The notes beneath the pieces were generated by a model, which worked only from the letters and a program-made list of their open reading frames with translations, searched no databases and had not been told where the DNA came from. A program made the position numbers and the translations under genes. Of a DNA stretch of 64,000 nucleotides, positions 50,585 through 61,321 are shown piece by piece; the stretch's first letter is position 1; the number at the start of each line of letters is the position of its first letter. Source of the stretch: Candidatus Poseidoniia archaeon (GTDB lineage Archaea; Thermoplasmatota; Poseidoniia; MGIII; CG-Epi1); assembly GCA_030748895.1 (NCBI GenBank), contig JASMLC010000001.1, forward strand, positions 42,345-106,344. Reading direction: 5' to 3'.

Positions 50585-51760
50585 TCACAGCACTCCCGCC
50601 GCCTTGCCACCCGCCTCGAACGCCGCCAGCGCTTCGTCCAGGTCGCCGCGCTCGAGCCCGGCGTTCATGATGACGCGGATGCGCGCCTTGTCGCGCGCGA
50701 CCATCGGAAAGACGATGGGCAGCGCGAAGACGCCGCGCTGCATCAGTTCACCGCTCAACGCCTGCGCCTGCTTCGAAGAGCCGCACATGGCAGGGATTAT
50801 GGGGGTCGTGGAAACGCCAGTATCGTAGCCGAGTTGCTGCAGCCCACGGCGGAAATAGGCGGTATTCTTCCAGAGATTCACGACGTGCTGCGGCTCTTCA
50901 TCGAGCACGTCCAGCGCAGCGGTGCAGGCGGCGACCGTCGCGGGCGGGGCGGAGCCCGAGAGCAGGAAGGTGCGCGACTTGTTGAAGGCGTATTTCGCGA
51001 GATGTTCGCTGCCGGCAGCGAGCCCGCCGACGACACCGAACGCCTTGGAGAAGGTCCCCATTTCGATATCGACCTTGTCTTCGACTCCATAATGGACCCC
51101 GATTCCGCGCCCCTCGCCCAGCACGCCTTCGCCGTGCGCGTCGTCCACGTAGGTCATTGCGCCATATTCTCCGGCGAGCGCGCAGATTTCGTCGAGCGGC
51201 GCGGTGTCGCCGTCCATCGAGAAGACGCCGTCGGTGATGATGAGCCGGCGCCCCGTGTCGGGAACCTTGCGCAGCAAATCTTCCAGCCTGCCCATGTCGT
51301 TGTGCGCGTAGATGTTGCGTGCCGCCTTCGTCAACCGCACCCCGTCAATAATTGAGCCGTGGTTCAGCTCGTCGGTGAAAAGGTGGTCGCCCTTGCCTAC
51401 TAGCTGCGGAATCAGCCCGGCGTTGGCGGCGAAGCCGGTCTGGTAGTAGATGGCAGCGTCACGGCGCTTGAACTCGGCGATGCGCTGCTCCAGCCGGACA
51501 TGCAGGTCCATGTTGCCCGCAATCGGCCGCACGCTGCCCGAGCCGGCACCGTGGCTCTCGACGGCGGCAATCGCCGCCTCTTTCAGCCGGGGGTGGTTAC
51601 TCAGGTTCAGGTAGTTGTTCGAGCAGAGCATCAGCCGCTCGCGCCCGTCAACCAGGCAGCGGGGTGCGCTGGGGCCTTCCAGCACCGGCGGCCGCCAGTC
51701 CAGGCTCGCTGCCACGAGCGCCTCGTACTCGTCGCGCATCCAGCCCGTGGGGTCACTCAT
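50585..51760 (-). CDS. kbl: Glycine C-acetyltransferase (2-amino-3-ketobutyrate CoA ligase)
   Basis: PLP enzyme of the alpha-oxoamine synthase family, 391 residues. The cofactor Lys is in MGTFSKAFGVVGG, the Asp-His pair in YVDDAHGEGVLG, and LCSNNYLNLSNHPRLK is typical. With the threonine dehydrogenase encoded just upstream it converts threonine to glycine and acetyl-CoA. The gene overlaps that dehydrogenase gene by 4 bases, so they are coupled. Confidence 0.93.
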   Translation of the reverse strand: MSDPTGWMRDEYEALVAASLDWRPPVLEGPSAPRCLVDGRERLMLCSNNYLNLSNHPRLKEAAIAAVESHGAGSGSVRPIAGNMDLHVRLEQRIAEFKRRDAAIYYQTGFAANAGLIPQLVGKGDHLFTDELNHGSIIDGVRLTKAARNIYAHNDMGRLEDLLRKVPDTGRRLIITDGVFSMDGDTAPLDEICALAGEYGAMTYVDDAHGEGVLGEGRGIGVHYGVEDKVDIEMGTFSKAFGVVGGLAAGSEHLAKYAFNKSRTFLLSGSAPPATVAACTAALDVLDEEPQHVVNLWKNTAYFRRGLQQLGYDTGVSTTPIIPAMCGSSKQAQALSGELMQRGVFALPIVFPMVARDKARIRVIMNAGLERGDLDEALAAFEAGGKAAGVL

Positions 51761-52716
51761 TGCGCCTCCCTCCGCAGGTTTTCAAGCATGTCGTCGACCA
51801 TCTCCTCCAGCCCGAAACGGGGCGACCAGCCCCACTCCTCGCGCGCGGCGGAGTCGTCGACCGCGTCGGGCCATGAGTCGGCAATCGCCTGCCGCGAGTC
51901 GGGCGCGTAGCGGCACTCGAAGCCGGGGATGCGCTGCGCGATGGCGTCCGCTAGCTCCCGCGCCGCGAAGGACATCGCGCCGAGGTTGAAGTCGGCGCGG
52001 CGGTTCAGCGCCTCCAGCGGCGCGTCCATCAGGTCCAGAGTGCCTTTCAGCGCGTCCGGCATGTACATCATCGGCAGCCGCGTTTCGGGGCCGACAAAGC
52101 ATTCGTAGCTGCCGTCCCGCAGCGCAGCGTGGAAGATGGCGATGGCGTAATCGGTTGTCCCGCCACCCGGGGCCGCCTGCCACGAAATGAGTCCGGGGTA
52201 GCGCACCCCGCGTGCGTCGACCCCGTAGCGCTGGAAGTAGTAGTCGCAGAGGATTTCACCGGCGACCTTGGTGACGCCGTACATCGTGCTCGGGTGAAGT
52301 GGTGTCTCCTGCGGCGCCACCGCCGGCGTATCGGGGCCGAAGACCGCAATCGAGCTCGGGCAGAACAAGCGTTGCCCTCGCTCGCGGGCGACCTCGAGCA
52401 CGTTGCGCAGGCCGTTGAGGTTGACCTCGTAGCAGAGCGCCGGATTAGCTTCGCCGCCCACGGAAAGGATGGCGGCGAGGTGGTAGACTGTGTCAATATC
52501 GTGCTCCGCGACGGCTTGCGCGTAGCCCGCGGCGTCGGTGACGTCGCCCACCACCGAAGGGCCGCCCTCGGCGACCTCGGGAGCAAGCGGGCTGGAGCGG
52601 TACATCGCGACGACATCCCCGGCGGGGAAGCGCTCCCGCAAGGCGAGGACAAGCTCGGTTCCAATCTGCCCCGCGGCGCCAGTTACCAGTATTCGGCGCT
52701 GTTCGCGAGTGGACAT
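51757..52716 (-). CDS. L-threonine 3-dehydrogenase, short-chain (SDR/epimerase) type
   Basis: 319 residues of the NAD-dependent epimerase-like type of threonine dehydrogenase known in Thermoplasma and Flavobacterium. The Rossmann motif is GAAGQIGTEL, the catalytic Tyr/Lys pair is in STMYGVTKVAGE, and the family-specific RYPGLISWQAAPGGGTTDYA identifies it. The ATG at 52716 fits a CTAAAATAG box 21-29 bases upstream; a longer frame extending to 53076 is antisense to tpiA. It leads the operon with kbl. Confidence 0.92.
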   Translation of the reverse strand: MSTREQRRILVTGAAGQIGTELVLALRERFPAGDVVAMYRSSPLAPEVAEGGPSVVGDVTDAAGYAQAVAEHDIDTVYHLAAILSVGGEANPALCYEVNLNGLRNVLEVARERGQRLFCPSSIAVFGPDTPAVAPQETPLHPSTMYGVTKVAGEILCDYYFQRYGVDARGVRYPGLISWQAAPGGGTTDYAIAIFHAALRDGSYECFVGPETRLPMMYMPDALKGTLDLMDAPLEALNRRADFNLGAMSFAARELADAIAQRIPGFECRYAPDSRQAIADSWPDAVDDSAAREEWGWSPRFGLEEMVDDMLENLRREAQ

Positions 52717-52736
52717 GCGCCCGCCATTATGGCGCA

Positions 52737-52772
52737 CTATTTTAGGCTCGGCGGCGCGCAACTTCCTTTTAG
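52737..52772. promoter_or_regulatory. Divergent TATA pair for threonine dehydrogenase and tpiA
   Basis: CTAAAATAG (52737-52745, minus) serves the ATG at 52716; CTTTTAG (52766-52772, plus) lies 20-26 bases before ATG 52792. Confidence 0.5.
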
Positions 52773-52791
52773 CGGCCGGGCTTCGCCCCGC

Positions 52792-53463
52792 ATGGCGCTG
52801 CGCACGCCGCTGATGGTCGTCAACCTGAAGACTTACCCGCAAGGTCACGGTGAGGCGGGCTTCGCGCTCTGCCGCGCAATGGCCGCCGTTGCGGAGGAAT
52901 CGGGCGCCTGCCTCGCGGCTGCGACCAGCGCGCTCGACCTGCGGCGCTTCGCGCACAAGGGCGGCGTTCCGGTGCTGGCGCAGCACGTTGACGCTGCGCC
53001 CGAGGGCGCGCACACCGGCGCGGTGCTTCCGGAGGCGGCCGTTGCGGCGGGCGCGGTCGGCACGCTGGTCAACCACGCTGAGCGACAGCTCGACTGGCCC
53101 ACCATCGAGGCAACGCTGGCGCGCGCCCGCGAGGCGGGGCTGGCGACCGTGCTCTGCACCGCCGACGTCGCGGCGACCGCGCGCGGCGCCGCGCTGCGGC
53201 CGGACTATGTCGCGGTCGAGCCGCCCGAGCTCATCGGCGGCGACATCTCGGTCTCGACCGCGCGCCCCGAAGTCATCAGCGACTCGGTCGCAGCGGTGGC
53301 CGGGACCGGCGTGCCGCTGCTCTGCGGCGCCGGGGTCAAGACGCGCGCCGACGTCGAAAAGGCGATGGAGCTGGGCGCGGCGGGCATCCTGCTGGCGTCG
53401 GGCGTCGTGAAGGCGGAGGACCCGGGAATGGTGCTGGCGGAGCTGGTTCAGGGGCTGTCATAA
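52792..53463 (+). CDS. tpiA: Triosephosphate isomerase, archaeal type
   Basis: 223 residues, the shorter archaeal form. The start VVNLKTYPQGHG has the active-site Asn/Lys, the catalytic His is in NHAERQ, the catalytic Glu in VAVEPPELIGG, and the phosphate-binding GAGVKTRADVEKAMELGAAG is present. ATG 52792 is preferred; longer frames are antisense to the dehydrogenase gene. It supplies glyceraldehyde 3-phosphate for glycolysis/gluconeogenesis and PdxS. Confidence 0.95.
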   Translation: MALRTPLMVVNLKTYPQGHGEAGFALCRAMAAVAEESGACLAAATSALDLRRFAHKGGVPVLAQHVDAAPEGAHTGAVLPEAAVAAGAVGTLVNHAERQLDWPTIEATLARAREAGLATVLCTADVAATARGAALRPDYVAVEPPELIGGDISVSTARPEVISDSVAAVAGTGVPLLCGAGVKTRADVEKAMELGAAGILLASGVVKAEDPGMVLAELVQGLS

Positions 53464-53465
53464 AC

Positions 53466-53499
53466 TATTAATATAAGGCTGGTTGACAACCGCCGGTTG
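53466..53499 (+). promoter_or_regulatory. groES promoter with nested inverted repeats
   Basis: TATTAATATAAG (53466-53477) is the TATA box. It is followed by GGTTGACAACCGCCGGTTG (53481-53499), in which the units GGTTG/CAACC form two overlapping inverted repeats, 5-1-5 and 5-3-5, spanning the expected transcription start near 53497. It is a candidate operator for a heat-shock regulator, none of which is identified here. Confidence 0.5.
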
Positions 53500-53542
53500 C
53501 CTACCGGGAATACACACAAATCCTGAGGGTGACCCAGCAAAA

Positions 53543-53821
53543 ATGGTGAAAAAAATGTCAGTCGGAATTGAGCCTTTGGGCGAGATGGTCCTGCTCGAGC
53601 TACAGGAAGCCGCGGAGAAGACAGATAGCGGTTTCCTGCTGCCCGAAGCAGCGCGCGAAAAGATGAACGTCGGCCTCGTGGCAGGCGTCGGCCCTGACGC
53701 AGAACACGTCAAGGCGGGCGACCGCGTGGTCTACAAGAAATATGCCGGGACGGAAATTGCCTGGCAGGACAAGGATTACCTGCTCCTCAAGTCGGAAGAC
53801 TTGCAGGCGAAGGTGCTTTAG
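53543..53821 (+). CDS. groES: Co-chaperonin GroES
   Basis: 92-residue lid of the group I chaperonin. [19 protein letters not shown] matches the GroES start, [19 protein letters not shown] contains the mobile loop position (though short), and [14 protein letters not shown] and [12 protein letters not shown] match the C-terminal half. The start is ATG 53543 (MVKKMSVG); ATG 53555 is an alternative. It lies 9 bases before groEL, giving one operon. Confidence 0.93.
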   Translation: MVKKMSVGIEPLGEMVLLELQEAAEKTDSGFLLPEAAREKMNVGLVAGVGPDAEHVKAGDRVVYKKYAGTEIAWQDKDYLLLKSEDLQAKVL

Positions 53822-55498
<1,677 letters not shown>

Positions 55499-55531
55499 TC
55501 CCGTTTGTCACAAAAAAACCAGATCTGAACC

Positions 55532-55555
55532 GGCGGCGGGCATCAGCCCGCCGCC
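55532..55555. terminator. Perfect hairpin between groEL and a convergent gene
   Basis: GGCGGCGGGC and GCCCGCCGCC pair over 10 bases around an ATCA loop. On the minus strand a T-run (TTTTTTT near 55512-55518) follows. It may end transcription of the minus-strand gene ending at 55556, and perhaps groEL. Confidence 0.55.
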
Positions 55556-56206
55556 CTATGATAGCCTGATTTCCGAGAGATAGCCCGGCAACTCGATATC
55601 GCTGGCCAGCCCCGCTGCCGGCTCCGGCTCGCCGAGCACGGTTTCGACCGGGACCACTCCAGCCCAGACCGGCTGGTCCCGCTCTGCCAGTTCTTCACCG
55701 ACCGGGATGGCACGAATCTTGGCTGCGCCTTCTCGTATATCCATCCAGAGCACGCCGGTCGCTTTCAGTTCCGAATCGCTCGGCTGGCGCACTTCCCCCC
55801 AGCGGCCGCGCGCGATGCGCTCCATGAGTTTCTCGAGCGATGCCAGCTTCTCCCCGGGGTCATCCACGCTCCGGGCAGTTCCGAAGAGCATCACCGAGCG
55901 GTAGTTGACCGAGTGGTTGAAAGCCGAGCGCGACAGCACGATGCCGTCGAGCAGGCTCACCGTCAGGCAGACCTCGCACTCCGTCTGTGTCTGTAGCGCA
56001 CGGCTGGCAGCGGAGCCGTGCCAGAATATGCGCTCACCGTCGCGCCAGAAAAGCGTCGGCGTCACCAGCGGTGCGCCGTCGAGCACGTACCCGACGTGGC
56101 AGAGCAGCGCCGCGTCCAGAATTGCGTTGACCGTCTCGCGGTCGAAGCTGCCGCGCTCGGAGTGCCGCACGGGCTGGCTGCGGCCGGTCTGTTCGAGTTC
56201 AACCAC
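55556..56206 (-). CDS. FMN-binding pyridoxamine-phosphate-oxidase-like protein
   Basis: 216 residues of the split-barrel flavin family (NimA/PNPOx-like). Landmarks are ALLCHVGYVLDGAPLVTPTLFWRDGERIFWHGS and VNYRSVMLFGTARSV. The substrate is unknown; related proteins reduce nitroimidazoles or bind F420/FMN. GTG 56206 is chosen because it begins just within the end of the upstream peroxiredoxin gene (8-base overlap); a longer frame to 56296 is less likely. Confidence 0.8.
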   Translation of the reverse strand: MVELEQTGRSQPVRHSERGSFDRETVNAILDAALLCHVGYVLDGAPLVTPTLFWRDGERIFWHGSAASRALQTQTECEVCLTVSLLDGIVLSRSAFNHSVNYRSVMLFGTARSVDDPGEKLASLEKLMERIARGRWGEVRQPSDSELKATGVLWMDIREGAAKIRAIPVGEELAERDQPVWAGVVPVETVLGEPEPAAGLASDIELPGYLSEIRLS

Positions 56207-56516
56207 GCTGCGCCTCCAGCTCCGCCAGCACTTTCGCCGCGTGCCCCTTCGCGCGCACGTTGGGCCACGCCCGCGCAACCGTGCCATCTGGCGCAATCAG
56301 GAAGGTCGAGCGCGCGACGCACTCCAGCGCCGCAAACTCCGCGCCGAGCGCCGTGAATTCCTGCGCCTCGACCGTGCAGCCCGGGGTGTCGTCGCGCGGG
56401 TAGAAGTAGAGCGCCAGCCAGCGGCCGGCGAAGTCAGCCAGCGAGACGGTTATGCCCTCCTGGTCGACCGCCTCGAAGGGCGGTGCGGAGTCGTTGGCCT
56501 GTGGGATTTCAGACAT
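56199..56516 (-). CDS. bcp: Shortened Bcp-type peroxiredoxin
   Basis: 105 residues, against the usual 150 or so. The peroxidatic Cys is present in DDTPGCTVEAQEF and the end ARSTFLIAPDGTVARAW is typical. Between them about 45 residues, containing the GVSxD strand and the helix that follows, are missing in frame, so the thioredoxin fold looks incomplete. Activity is doubtful without structural compensation. It overlaps the flavin gene by 8 bases and follows pccB by 21 bases. Confidence 0.75.
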   Translation of the reverse strand: MSEIPQANDSAPPFEAVDQEGITVSLADFAGRWLALYFYPRDDTPGCTVEAQEFTALGAEFAALECVARSTFLIAPDGTVARAWPNVRAKGHAAKVLAELEAQRG

Positions 56517-56537
56517 GGTTTTTCAAGAAGATAAGTA

Positions 56538-58082
56538 TTAAAGTGGAATGTTGCCGTGCTTGCGCTTCGGCCGCGGCTCGCGCTTGCTGATGCAGCGCTC
56601 GAGTCCGCGCAGCAGTTCGGCGCGCGTATCGCGCGGGAAAATGACGCGGTCGATGTACCCCATTTCGGCCGCAATCCAGGGCGACGCGAACTTCTGGCGG
56701 TACTCGTCGGTTAGCTCGCGCCGCTTCTTCTCGGGGTCGCTCGCGGCGGCCAGCTCCTTGCGGAAGATGATATTCACCGCCCCCTCGGAGCCCATGACTG
56801 CGATTTCGGCGGTCGGCCACGCCAGGTTCAGGTCGGCGCGAATGTGCTTGGACGCCATCACGTCGTACGCGCCGCCGTACGCCTTGCGCGTTATCACCGT
56901 CAGCTTCGGGACGGTCGCCTCGGCGAAGGCGTAGAGCAGCTTGGCGCCGTGGCGGATGATGCCGCCATGCTCCTGCTCGCGCCCCGGCAGGAAGCCGGGG
57001 ACGTCGACGAAGGTGACCAGCGGCAGGTTGAACGCGTCGCAGAACCGCACGAAGCGCGCCCCCTTCACCGACGCGTCGATGTCGAGACAGCCTGCCAGGT
57101 GCTGCGGCTGGTTGGCGACGATGCCGACCGGGCAGCCGCCGAGTCGCGCGAAGCCGATGACCATGTTCTGCGCCCAGTCCGGCTGCAGCTCCAGGAAATC
57201 CTCCTCGTCGGCGACCGCCGTGATAACCTCGCGGATGTCGTAGGGCGTGTTGGGGTTGTCCGGCATCAGCGCGTCGAGTTGCGGCAGCTGCGCGTCGCCT
57301 GGCGGGGGCGTTAGACGTGGCGGCTGCTCCAGGTTGTTCTGCGGCAGGAATGCGAGCAGCCGCCGCAGCTTGGCGAAGGCGGCCTGCTCATCGGCGGCGG
57401 TCAGGTGTGCGACGCCCGAAAGCGATGAGTGGGTCTGCGCACCGCCCAGTTCCTCGAAGCCGATTTCCTCGTGCGTCACCGTCCTGATGACGTCGGGGCC
57501 AGTGATGAACATGTGCGAAGTGCTTTCGGCCATGATGATGAAGTCGGTCATCGCCGGGCTGTAGACTGCGCCGCCGGCGCACGGCCCCAGAATCAGGGAG
57601 ATTTGCGGGACGACTCCCGAGCACTGGACGTTGCGCCAGAAAATCTCGGCGTAGCCCCCGAGCGAAACGACGCCCTCCTGGATGCGTGCGCCGCCCGAGT
57701 CGTTGAGCCCGATGACCGGGGCGCCCATCCGTGCCGCAAGGTCCATCACCTTGCAAATCTTCTCGGCGTGCACTTCCCCGAGCGCGCCGCCGAAGACCGT
57801 GAAATCCTGCGCGAACAGGTAGACCGGCCGCCCTTCGATGGTGCCGTGGCCGGTCACCACCCCGTCTCCGGGCGGCCGTCGCTTCTCCATCCCGAAACCT
57901 GCTGTGCGGTGCTTCGCCAGCGCGTCCAGCTCGACGAAGCTGCCGTCATCGAGCAGCGCCTCCATTCGCTCGCGCGCGGTCAGCTTGCCCCGCGCGTGCT
58001 GCTTCTCGACCCGCGCCGCGTCAGAGCGCTGTGCCTGCGCCAGCCGCTGCTCCAGCTCCTCGATGCGCTCGCGGGTCGTCAT
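56538..58082 (-). CDS. pccB: Acyl-CoA carboxylase carboxyltransferase subunit (PccB-type)
   Basis: 514 residues, the family length. Carboxyl transfer from biotin to propionyl- or acetyl-CoA. Landmarks are [100 protein letters not shown] and [11 protein letters not shown]. The biotin carboxylase and biotin-carrier subunits are not in the window. The ATG at 58082 fits CGTTATAG at 58101-58110. Propionyl- versus acetyl-CoA preference cannot be read. Confidence 0.93.
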   Translation of the reverse strand: MTTRERIEELEQRLAQAQRSDAARVEKQHARGKLTARERMEALLDDGSFVELDALAKHRTAGFGMEKRRPPGDGVVTGHGTIEGRPVYLFAQDFTVFGGALGEVHAEKICKVMDLAARMGAPVIGLNDSGGARIQEGVVSLGGYAEIFWRNVQCSGVVPQISLILGPCAGGAVYSPAMTDFIIMAESTSHMFITGPDVIRTVTHEEIGFEELGGAQTHSSLSGVAHLTAADEQAAFAKLRRLLAFLPQNNLEQPPRLTPPPGDAQLPQLDALMPDNPNTPYDIREVITAVADEEDFLELQPDWAQNMVIGFARLGGCPVGIVANQPQHLAGCLDIDASVKGARFVRFCDAFNLPLVTFVDVPGFLPGREQEHGGIIRHGAKLLYAFAEATVPKLTVITRKAYGGAYDVMASKHIRADLNLAWPTAEIAVMGSEGAVNIIFRKELAAASDPEKKRRELTDEYRQKFASPWIAAEMGYIDRVIFPRDTRAELLRGLERCISKREPRPKRKHGNIPL

Positions 58083-58100
58083 CGGCCGGCAGCGGCTGGC

Positions 58101-58136
58101 GGCTATAACGGTGGCTGCGTCCGTTAACCCTAAACC
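58101..58136. promoter_or_regulatory. Divergent TATA pair for pccB and hisS
   Basis: CGTTATAGCC (58101-58110, minus) is 19-28 bases upstream of the pccB ATG at 58082. CCTAAACC (58128-58136, plus) is 22-30 bases before the hisS GTG. Confidence 0.5.
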
Positions 58137-58157
58137 CCTTCCCTCGCTCGTGGCAGC

Positions 58158-59420
58158 GTGAGCGACCTTCAGTCCGTGCGCGGGACCCGTGATTTCTACC
58201 CGGAAGAGATGCGACTGCGCGGCTGGCTTTTTTCGCATTTCCGCGCCGCGGCGCAGCTGCACGGCTTCGAGGAATATGATGCACCGATGCTGGAGCATGA
58301 GACTCTGTATACACGCAAGGCGGGCGAGGAAATTACCAACCAACTCTACACCTTTGAGGACAAGAGCGGTCGCCGCGTCGCGCTGCGCCCCGAGATGACG
58401 CCGTCGCTGGCGCGGATGGTGCTGGCGCGCGCCGGGGCGCTGCCGCTGCCCATCAAGTGGTTCTCGATTCCGCAGTGCTGGCGCTACGAGCGCATGCAGC
58501 GCGGGCGCGGGCGCGAGCACTACCAGTGGAACGTCGATATCTGGGGCTGCGCGGGCGTCGAGGCGGACGTCGAGCTGCTGGCGGTGCTCTGCACTTTCTT
58601 CGGCCGTGTGGGTCTGACGCCCGACGCGGTCGGAATCCGCGTCAGCAGCCGCAAGGTGTTGCAGGAAGTGCTCGACTCGGTCGGCGTCGCGGGCGAACAG
58701 TTCGCCGCGGTCTGCATCGTCGTCGACAAGCTCGGCAAGCTGCCGCCGGCCGAGGCGGCAGCGCAGCTCGGGAAACTGGGGCTGGACGACACGGCGGTCG
58801 CCACTATCCAGCGCGTGCTCGGGCTGCGCGACCTTGATGCGCTCGCGGCGGCGTTGGGCGACGACAGCGGTGCCGTCGCCGAGCTGCGGTCGCTCTGGGC
58901 ACTGGCGGAGGGCTACGGCCTGACGGAGTGGCTCGATTTCGACGGCGCAATCGTGCGCGGGCTCGCCTACTACACCGGCCCCGTCTTCGAGGCGCATGAC
59001 CGCAGCGGCGAGCTGCGCGCGGTCTGCGGCGGCGGCCGCTACGACAAATTGCTCGGGACCTTCGGCGGGAAAGACCTGCCGGCGACCGGTTTCGGCTTCG
59101 GCGACATGGTAATCCTGGAACTGCTCAAGGACCGCGACCGGCTGCCGCAGCTGGCCGGCAGCGTGCAGGACGTGGTCTTCGCGCTCAATCCCGAGTTGCG
59201 GCCGGCGGCGATGGACGTCGCCGGCCGCTTGCGCGCGCAGGGCCGCAGCGTCGACCTTGTGCTCGAGGAGAAGCGGCTCAAGTGGGCGCTGAAGCACGCC
59301 GACCGCTGCGGCGCGGAACGGCTGCTGCTGCTCGCGCCGAAGGAGTGGGAGCGCGGGCTGGTCAAGGTGCGCGACCTTGCCAGCGGCGTGGAGAGCGAAG
59401 TCGCGCCGGACGCGCTCTGA
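58158..59420 (+). CDS. hisS: Histidyl-tRNA synthetase
   Basis: Class II synthetase, 420 residues. The start [19 protein letters not shown], motif 2 [26 protein letters not shown] and the histidine-specific [13 protein letters not shown] and [10 protein letters not shown]-like [14 protein letters not shown] are present. The C-terminal anticodon-binding domain ends with [13 protein letters not shown]. The start is GTG 58158, with a TATA-like box at 22-30 bases. Confidence 0.96.
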   Translation: MSDLQSVRGTRDFYPEEMRLRGWLFSHFRAAAQLHGFEEYDAPMLEHETLYTRKAGEEITNQLYTFEDKSGRRVALRPEMTPSLARMVLARAGALPLPIKWFSIPQCWRYERMQRGRGREHYQWNVDIWGCAGVEADVELLAVLCTFFGRVGLTPDAVGIRVSSRKVLQEVLDSVGVAGEQFAAVCIVVDKLGKLPPAEAAAQLGKLGLDDTAVATIQRVLGLRDLDALAAALGDDSGAVAELRSLWALAEGYGLTEWLDFDGAIVRGLAYYTGPVFEAHDRSGELRAVCGGGRYDKLLGTFGGKDLPATGFGFGDMVILELLKDRDRLPQLAGSVQDVVFALNPELRPAAMDVAGRLRAQGRSVDLVLEEKRLKWALKHADRCGAERLLLLAPKEWERGLVKVRDLASGVESEVAPDAL

Positions 59421-59462
59421 AGCGGGGCAAGCGTTGAAAAGCGGCCGTGGATGCGGAGCCGC

Positions 59463-60137
59463 ATGGAGTTCGATAACCGGCGGATTTTCCGCATCGTCGC
59501 GCTGGCGCTGGTCGGTTACTACTGGCTGCTGTCGGTCGTCATCGGCGGCGATGGCCCCGCCGCGGGACGCTGGGCGGGCGGGCTCTCCTTCCTGTCGAAC
59601 TGGAACCTGACCCTGAACCTGCTGGTGGCGCTGGGCGCCATCAAGTACGAGTTTGACGGCCAGAAGCGGCTGGACATCCCCCTCCTCGGCGCCGCCATGG
59701 GCATCAACATCATCGTCGTGCTGCTTTTCTGGACGCTGCGGGCGATGGGCGCGCTCGGCGAGGTGCAGGCGTATGATTCCTTCGCCGCCCTGTTCCAGAA
59801 CTACTACGTCCATCTCGGGACGTCGATTTTCCTGTTTGTCGAGGCGGTGCACTACAGTCAGCCGTTCGAGGAGTGGAAGCGCTCGTACGGAATATACATG
59901 GTCATATTTTTCGGATATATTTTCTGGATGGAGGCGTTCGTCTCGCAGCGGGACAGCTTCCCGTGCGGTGAGGTAAGCTGCGGCTTTCCCTACGAGTTCC
60001 TGAACGACCTTACCACCACCGGCCGCATCATCTTCTACGGCGGAATCTTTGCCATGGGCAATCTCGCCTTCGCCGGCAGCTACTGGCTGGCGCAGTTCTG
60101 GGAAGAGCGCCGGGATTCCGGGGACGCGACCGAGTAG
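59463..60137 (+). CDS. Six-helix membrane protein (FAR-17a/Pr6Pr-like)
   Basis: 224 residues and about six hydrophobic segments. [16 protein letters not shown], then [21 protein letters not shown] loosely fit the FAR-17a/AIG1-like or Pr6Pr membrane families (a polar Asn-Trp pair and a His), so a lipid or ester hydrolase role is possible; I am not sure. Two cysteines (CGEVSCGF) lie in an exterior loop. ATG 59463 is chosen over 59451 by a TTGAAAAG box 24-31 bases upstream; both give the same protein less four residues. Confidence 0.55.
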   Translation: MEFDNRRIFRIVALALVGYYWLLSVVIGGDGPAAGRWAGGLSFLSNWNLTLNLLVALGAIKYEFDGQKRLDIPLLGAAMGINIIVVLLFWTLRAMGALGEVQAYDSFAALFQNYYVHLGTSIFLFVEAVHYSQPFEEWKRSYGIYMVIFFGYIFWMEAFVSQRDSFPCGEVSCGFPYEFLNDLTTTGRIIFYGGIFAMGNLAFAGSYWLAQFWEERRDSGDATE

Positions 60138-60139
60138 TT

Positions 60140-60889
60140 TCAGCGCCCCAGCCGTGCCCGGAGCGCTTGCGCCCGCTCATCTAGCGACTCGCGCAGGCGG
60201 GCGCGCACCAGCCCGTTGCGCTCCTGCCATTCGGCCATGCGGGTGCGCAGCCGGCGCGAATGCCAGTAGTCGCCCGCCTCCTCCGAGAGCGCGGTGATGG
60301 CGTCCATGATTTCGTCGGTGAATTCGCGCAGCGCCGCGCGGTTCGCCTCTTCGGCCGTGAAGTAGAGCGGCTCGCCGAACTCGTAGTAGAAGCGGCGCCA
60401 GAGCCGCGGGACGCGCTTGCCGACCGGGATGACGCGGTCGGTCTCCCGAATGGCGACCGGCACGACCGCCGCGCCGGTGGCGGCCGCCAGCCGTGCCGCG
60501 CCGGTGCGACCGCGCCCCGGCTGCCCGTCGCGGGACCGGGTTCCCTCGGGGAAGATGCCGACCGCGCCGCCGTCGCGCAGGACCGCCTCGGCCGCGCCCA
60601 GCGCGTCGCTGGCGTCGCCGTCGCGGTCGACCGGGATGACGCCCATGCGGCCGAATAGCGCGCCGCGCAGGCGGCCTTCGAAATGCTCCTGTTTGGAGAG
60701 GTAGCTGACCTCGCGCGAGGTGGCGGTCATGATGAACGCCGGGTCGATGTGCGAGAGGTGGTTGGCGGCGATGATTACCGGCCCGTCGGGCGGCACCGAC
60801 TCCTGCCCGCGATAGCGCGGTCGGAAGCAGAGGTGCAGCGCGCGGCCGAGCGTCTGCCTGACGAGGTTGTAGTCGCGCGACGCGCCCAT
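60140..60889 (-). CDS. plsC: PlsC-type 1-acylglycerol-phosphate acyltransferase
   Basis: 249 residues. The acyltransferase block I NHLSHID (H-x4-D) and block [10 protein letters not shown] are clear; a motif for phosphate binding ([11 protein letters not shown]) follows. In bacteria the enzyme acylates lysophosphatidic acid. PlsC is unexpected in archaea, whose core lipids are ethers, but has been reported in Marine Group II and Asgard genomes. It might acylate other substrates. The gene is convergent with the six-helix protein gene, two bases apart. Confidence 0.88.
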   Translation of the reverse strand: MGASRDYNLVRQTLGRALHLCFRPRYRGQESVPPDGPVIIAANHLSHIDPAFIMTATSREVSYLSKQEHFEGRLRGALFGRMGVIPVDRDGDASDALGAAEAVLRDGGAVGIFPEGTRSRDGQPGRGRTGAARLAAATGAAVVPVAIRETDRVIPVGKRVPRLWRRFYYEFGEPLYFTAEEANRAALREFTDEIMDAITALSEEAGDYWHSRRLRTRMAEWQERNGLVRARLRESLDERAQALRARLGR

Positions 60890-60970
60890 TGACCGCGGCA
60901 GCCGCGCCGGGTTCTTAATCCTTGAGCGCAGACGAAACGAGTTTCGGCAACAGCCGAATCGGCGACCGAA

Positions 60971-61237
60971 TCAGAGCAGCGACTGCTCGAGCAGCTCGAC
61001 CGACTGGATGCTTTCCAGCGACGCCAGTCCGGCTTCGACTTCGTCGACCAGCCCGGCCCGGTCAGGGCCGATTACCAGCGCGTCAATCGCCATCAGCCCG
61101 AAGGCGAAGGGCGAAACTTCGTGCGCGCCCAGTTTTGCGTCGGCCGGCAGCGTTGCCGGCAGCGCCGCGACGACCGCCGCGGTATCGATTGCCGGGGATT
61201 CCGGCATCAGCCTGTATTTCAGAGCAACTTCGCCCAT
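60971..61237 (-). CDS. Elongation factor 1-beta (aEF1B)
   Basis: 88 residues, the archaeal size. Guanine-nucleotide exchange factor for EF-1A. Start MGEVALKYRLMPESPAID, followed by ALP...GAHEVSPFAFGLMAIDALVIGPDR and the C-terminal ESIQSVELLEQ typical of aEF1B. ATG 61237 fits a GCTATATCG box (61260-61269) 23-32 bases upstream; the open frame upstream of it lies antisense to ferredoxin. Confidence 0.93.
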   Translation of the reverse strand: MGEVALKYRLMPESPAIDTAAVVAALPATLPADAKLGAHEVSPFAFGLMAIDALVIGPDRAGLVDEVEAGLASLESIQSVELLEQSLL

Positions 61238-61259
61238 GGCGGCGCCACCGCAGGCGGGG

Positions 61260-61299
61260 CGATATAGCAGTTTCGCGGTCCTGAATAGCATTATTAACC
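61260..61299. promoter_or_regulatory. Divergent TATA pair for aEF1B and ferredoxin
   Basis: GCTATATCGC (minus, 61260-61269) is 23-32 bases upstream of the aEF1B start. TTATTAACC (plus, 61291-61299) is 23-31 bases before the ferredoxin ATG. Both leaderless. Confidence 0.6.
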
Positions 61300-61321
61300 G
61301 CCTCTGAAATCGGCCCGCAGC

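Noticed and set aside
58083-59852. N-terminal extension of the pccB frame
   Set aside because: It is antisense to hisS and low in recognisable motifs; ATG 58082 has its own TATA box and the family start.
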